Source: Pisaster brevispinus (lineage: Eukaryota; Echinodermata; Asteroidea; Forcipulatida; Asteriidae). From it: DNA of 64,000 nt. Positions within the stretch are counted from its first letter, which is position 1; each line of letters opens with the position of its first letter. Of this stretch, positions 12,501 to 18,500 are shown piece by piece. Below the pieces are notes generated by a model, which worked only from the letters and a program-made list of their open reading frames with translations, searched no databases and was not told the origin of the DNA. The stretch lies in assembly GCA_023634235.1 (NCBI GenBank), contig JAMKCF010000042.1, positions 124,001-188,000 on the forward strand, given 5' to 3'. The position numbers and the translations under genes were made by a program.

Positions 12501-15500
12501 CTGGGGTCAGCTTTGGGATCAAAGTCTCCTTTCTCTTTGCTCAGTGATCTTTGTATCTCTCTAGTCTCATCGTCCTCAACAAGTTCATACAGAGATTCTT
12601 CATGCATGATGAAGCCATCAGTGAACACCTTCTTCATCAGCATGAATGGGAGACCTACAAGAGAATTGGATTACTTCAAGTAACTTCACTACAAATACTC
12701 TACAACTATTGGATGCATTCGAGTGCATTCGGCGAAATCTGGCTTTTCTATTTCGTTTTGTGATTAAATTCTGTGACAATGCACAAAGGAAATGCATTAA
12801 ATACTTGTTTTATACAACCCACACATAGATCCTTGTCATTTGAATTTCTTTTTTCCCAATAAACACAAAATAGACATGAAAAATTGTTCGATATTAGCCC
12901 AACTTGTCCACTCATACTCTGAAAATTCTTTTAAAAAAACTTTTAAAAACCTTCTAAACATTGTAGATGACCCCATGTAGAACCAACCTTGTCTGCCATA
13001 ACACGGCCTTGCCTCATTTGGAAATAATGCTGCGAAGTGTCTGAAGTATCCTATAATTTTTCATATAGGACTCCTATATTAAATTTTGGAGCGTCGCAGC
13101 AGTATACATGGCAAAATAAAGGATGACACACAAGAGGCATGTTCTAGTCTTATAAAATGTTGTTTGTGTCTCTGTGTGTGTTTGGCGGTATTCATGTCAA
13201 CGTACACTGCGTGTGGTGAGGCATTGTGGGGGATTGCACATATACAGGCAAATGTTTCAGTGGCTTCCTAAGGTCATAGTTCAGAAAGATTCGCGAAAAC
13301 CCCTGTGACGTCATCACTCATGTAATATGGCATTTGTGGGAGCTTCGTTTTGTATAGCACTAACAAACTATCGGCCCACAAATGACGTCAAAGTATTGTC
13401 ATAATGGCGTACGCCGTCAACACCAGAAGTGTAACTAGTTTTTCAAAAACTTGAGGTTGGGGCCTAATTTCATGATCGATAACTATAACAAAAATTGCAA
13501 GTGTAAAAGTATCAAAATAACAATGAAATAATAAACAAACACTTTATATACAAGTTTCAATAGCGCTCTTGCTAACAATGTTTCCGCTGAAGTAGCTGTT
13601 TAAAAAGACTGCAAGACTGTGATTCTTCAGGGACAACATTGATAAAGGAAATCAAAACTATGAGAACTGAAACACAAAACCAAAGCAATGATACATGGGA
13701 GAAGTCTATGCTTGGTAGAGTTGGGCTGGAGTAGCAAGACTTCAGGAATATACTTTGCCTTGGTGGGAGTAATGAAACTCTTAAACTCCTAAACCCTTTA
13801 CTGGAATTGTCATTTAAAAGGTTCCTTTGAAGGATGAACATATCAAAGGTTAGAGTTTAAAAAAAAATAATAATAAATCAAATCAATAACAATTAGGTAA
13901 AAAACTAGGATTGTGCCAACTGGGCAACTTATGTTATAAAATTTATAACAAATTGTTATTAAATTTAAATTAAACAGAGAAATTAAACAAGTGTCAAGCG
14001 CCTTGAGCATCGTTATAGGCAGATTCTGGTGCTACATAAATATCAATTATTATTACTATTAATATTATTATTATTAAATGTAATTCTTTAACCCATAACA
14101 GTTTATTCTTATCTTCAACAACATAAGAGATATGCTCAGATATGCTCAGACCAAGATAGTTTTTGGTCGATAATGACTCCAAGAAATTTAGTTGAAGAAT
14201 CTCTGGTAATTGCAATATCGTCAATGATCACTGGAGGTAAATTGATGTCTACAGAGCGAGGAGACTTAGAGAAGAAGATGAAATTTGTTTTAGCATGGTT
14301 TATGGAAAGTTGAATTTTATGGAACGCTGAATTTTTTTGGAATGAAACTTGGTCAAACACTCAAGTAAAAACTTGGAAAACATTAACCAGAATTTTTGAA
14401 AAATGAACAGGTAAACAAAGAAAACAAAGCTTTGTACCTTGTTTATGTTCTAACCGTGACTCATCAACATACTTAGCTAGAGGATGAAAGAGCATTTATT
14501 TATGACAAGCTCCCCGGGAATTAAGAAAAAGAAAACTTTCTTTTTTCCAAACTCAGTGGTTAAGTTTATGAAGAACATTCATAGATCCAATAGGAAAAAA
14601 TACTGTACATTTTTTTTTTTTTTTGCTCAGAAAAATTGTACACATAAAATTATCAGCAAGTGTGAGTTCAAGTCCCAGTCTGGACACTTGTGTCCTTGAG
14701 CAAGACACGTTAACCATTATTGCTGCATCCTTCGGATAGGACGTCAAGCCGTAGTAGGTCCTGTGTGTTGTGTAATGCACTTAAAAGAACCCAGTACACT
14801 TTAGAGAAGGGGTTCCCCCTGACATTTTTGGGTATGGTTGGCTGCAGATTGCGCTGCAGCACCTTGGGGCCTGGAATTCCATCTTTGAGAGGGTAAGGCC
14901 ATTTTCATTTTTGCAAAGGGCACGTCCATTGGGAAAATCTTAAAGCCCATGGGAAACCTCTACAGGGGCACCCCGAGGCCAAGACCGGGGCAAAGGAGAC
15001 CGGGGTGTCTGTGGCCTCCGTTTATCTCCAGGCGTACACCGTTTAAACCGCTACATGGTGCTATGTAAATAAATGGGTCTAATGATTCAAACATAGCTCC
15101 ACGACCTTATTGAACAAAAATGGGCGCTTTGAGACACCCTTTATATGGGTGTGATAAAGCGCTGGAATTACTGAGTATTATTATTACTTTTATCATCATA
15201 CTATGAAGAATGGTAACAAGGAAATGTTTAAACTATTCAAGATTCGACATACCCTTTCTCCTCATGGAATCTTTGAAGTCTTTTTCAACATCTCCCTTCT
15301 CTCTGACGTCAATGTTGATCAAAATATTATGAACCTGGATAGAAAAGAGTTAAGAAATCCCACAAAAATAATTACAAACAGTAAACAGAAGTCATGGCAG
15401 GTACAAACACACTCTTTGTATCTCCTCACGAGAAGATTTTTTTTCACAAGAATCGGGAAAATACTGAGTATACAGTGCTTTACACACAACAACAGCAGTG

Positions 15501-18500
15501 GGTAAAACCAAATAATATTCTTTATCCCCAATGCAAATTGAACATCTGTTAAATGTTTGAGATCCAAGCTGCTAAAATAGGCTGTAGGATTCAAACTGCC
15601 TCTAGCTACCGGCCAATCCCGGCAATACTCCTGGTCGTGGGTTCGAATCCCACCCAAGTAATATGCCCATGGTTTTTTTTCACAGTACTGTGTATACAGC
15701 GCTTTACACACAACAGTGGGTAAAACCAAATAATACTCTTTATCTCTGAAGCAAATTTAACATCTATTAAATTCAACATCTATCACATTTCATATCAATC
15801 CCAAGATTCACTCCACAATGTGATGAGCTCTCAAAAAGCTCAGAAAAAAAGTCTGAGAAAAGTACCACTCTTGACACGTGTGCCCTTAAGCAAGCCGCTA
15901 AACCACTATTGCTTCGTCGTTCTGTGTGTTGTGTAATGCGCGTAAAAGAACCAAATTACACTTATCAAAAGAGACGGGGTTCGCCCCCGATGTTTTCTGG
16001 TATGGTTGGTTGCAGATTGTGTCACAGCACCTTGCTAATCGTTTCACGGTGCTATGTAAATAAATGGTTCTTATAATTCACACACCAAAAAGTGTTTTAG
16101 AGATGAAATTGAATTTTACATTTTGTATGAAATTTCTCTATCCATGAAAAATACAGTCTCAGTGAAAGTGAAGTAAGAAGTAGAATCGATATGGGTTTTG
16201 AGGCATCGCATGGGGAGGTATCAATGAATATTCAGTTTGCGGTAACACCATGTGTAGATATCTACTTAGCTGTGTAGATTTGTTCTTTGAGAACTTGCCT
16301 TGCTATTTAATCTACTCCACACAGCAGTAGAATAAATAGCAACGCAAGTTCTCAAAGAAAAGATCTACACATCAGCTAAGTAGATGTATACACAAGGTGT
16401 TACCACAAACTGAATATGCAAGCAGAATTGATTGACTGCAAACAAATCAGTTCACCCACATAGAGATAATCTGCCAGGATCGACTTTACAATTATCGATT
16501 TTACTTCAAGAGCCTTGAATAAAGTAAAATGTCAACAACAAAAATCAGCTATGCCTGAAATGACATTAAAGATGCTAGCTCCAGTTTTTTGCCACTTGAC
16601 CCCAAAATTTTGATACAAATTTTCAACAGCTATTTTTATAAAATCGAGAAAGTCTTTAAGCTATCATTTAATTTTAAGGTATTGCATGAAAAAATCTGCC
16701 GATAAGTCGTAATTAATTAAAAACTAAAATGACTTATTGTCAGGATCCCGACATTATCTCACATCCATCAGCCATGTACAAATAATTTTGCATGTTAAAC
16801 GAATTTCGCGACATATGCGAAAGTTTTTGTATGTTTTGTGTTTTGAAAATGTGTTCAGAGAAATTGTTAATTTTTACATTTTGGGGGGTGAAAATCATGC
16901 AACTTAAACAATGTTATGTATGCAGAGAAGACTCACAGTTTCAAGAGGGTACAAAGGTTCTATCTGTACTTACAAGGAGAGACCGTAGTGCTGGAGAGAA
17001 GAATGTGTCTGGTTCATTAATACCTTGGAATACTGCCCTCTTTGCTTCGCAGAAAGGCGCGCTGATAAAATCCACTATACATCAAGAAGAAGGAAAAAAA
17101 ACATGTAGTGATTAGTAATATCAAGCTGGTGTTTACTGGTGTAAGGTTAAGCAAAGAATTTGTTCCTGTTGTGGTTACCAGGGCCCAATTTCATAAAACG
17201 GTTCAGCAGACAATTCTGCTTGGCAAAATTCTTTACTTAGCAATAAATGAGTGGGGGTACCAGTGGCAACAATGTAAACCTTATGGAATGTTGGCCGGTG
17301 TACCTGTTTCTGCTATAAAGCAAGATTTTTCTTTGCTTAGCAAGTTTTTGTGCTTACAGGCTTTATGAAATTGGGCCAAGGTCAGAAATTACTACAGGAA
17401 CTTTTTATTTGCAGATATCCGTGCCTCAGAGTCTTGCAATCAGGAGTGAGAATCTATGCCGACAAAAAGGTCCTTGACACTTGTAGCAAGATCCGAGGCG
17501 ATATGTTGAAATCATTATGTCATTGCAAAAAACGCTATATTTCAATTTAGAAAAAAATCTTGCACAAAAAATGCTCCCTGCAAAAACATTGTATCTTGGC
17601 ACGCATTTGTTTTGTGTGCATATCTAAGAGAGATACAACATTTTTACTATTTCAAACTCGTGCCCACAATGCAGGTGTGCTATTTTAGAAGATAAACGCT
17701 TTTTGTTCTGACATGATGAAATGACGTCATTTCTACCATCTGTTAACCCCCTGGAGTTATAGATTTCAAGAAGCTTCTGGGAACAGTATCCTCCGCACTG
17801 GAGAAGTAGATCAAAGAGCATAGTTGCTTCTTATCTGGAGAAGGTACCGCATTTTGTTTTCCCAAGCAGAACATTAAAAAAAAAAGCCAGAATTCAGATT
17901 AACGTCTGAAATGTCACATCCATCCACAATGCTAGTTTGCCATTCGTATTATATAAAGGAAAAACACATTTATAATGATGACGAATAATTATTTAACCAA
18001 TACGTTTGCTCTCTGAGTGGAAGATACAACAAAATACACAAAAATTGGTTGCTGGATAAATTCCTACCTTCATCTTCTGTGACAAAAAGGGAGTTGATTT
18101 TATGCATACATCCTCCCTGAGGGCCCTTGGGAATTGCAGCCTGATGTAGACAAAGACAATAAACAAATATATATTTTAAAAAAAAAGAACTTAGGATGTG
18201 TACAACCATCTTATCTCTTGTCCTTTCACTACCTCCATTCTTTAAAGGTGTTATGTACGATAGATAGATGGAGCTGACAAAATTGCCGCTGACAGTGTTC
18301 ATGTTTTGGGTGACCAACCATATTTACATGAAATAGCAAAACCTGTGACAAATGTTGGCTTCATCTGTTGTGTGAGTCAGGAGAAACTAATTTGGGGTCG
18401 AACAAAGAAAATAGTGACAAACCGTGAACAACTTTCATCTTGTAAACACGTTGCCCTTAATTTTCAGTTGTAACAACCACAATTAGCTGTTACCTTGGGT

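Noticed and set aside
17689..17841. Possible extra anoctamin exon on the minus strand (ends ...FLKSITPGG)
   Set aside because: Exons 3 and 4 already join in phase with good family similarity (TEDEV-DFISAPF). This piece has no similarity, reaches a stop and lacks a good donor.
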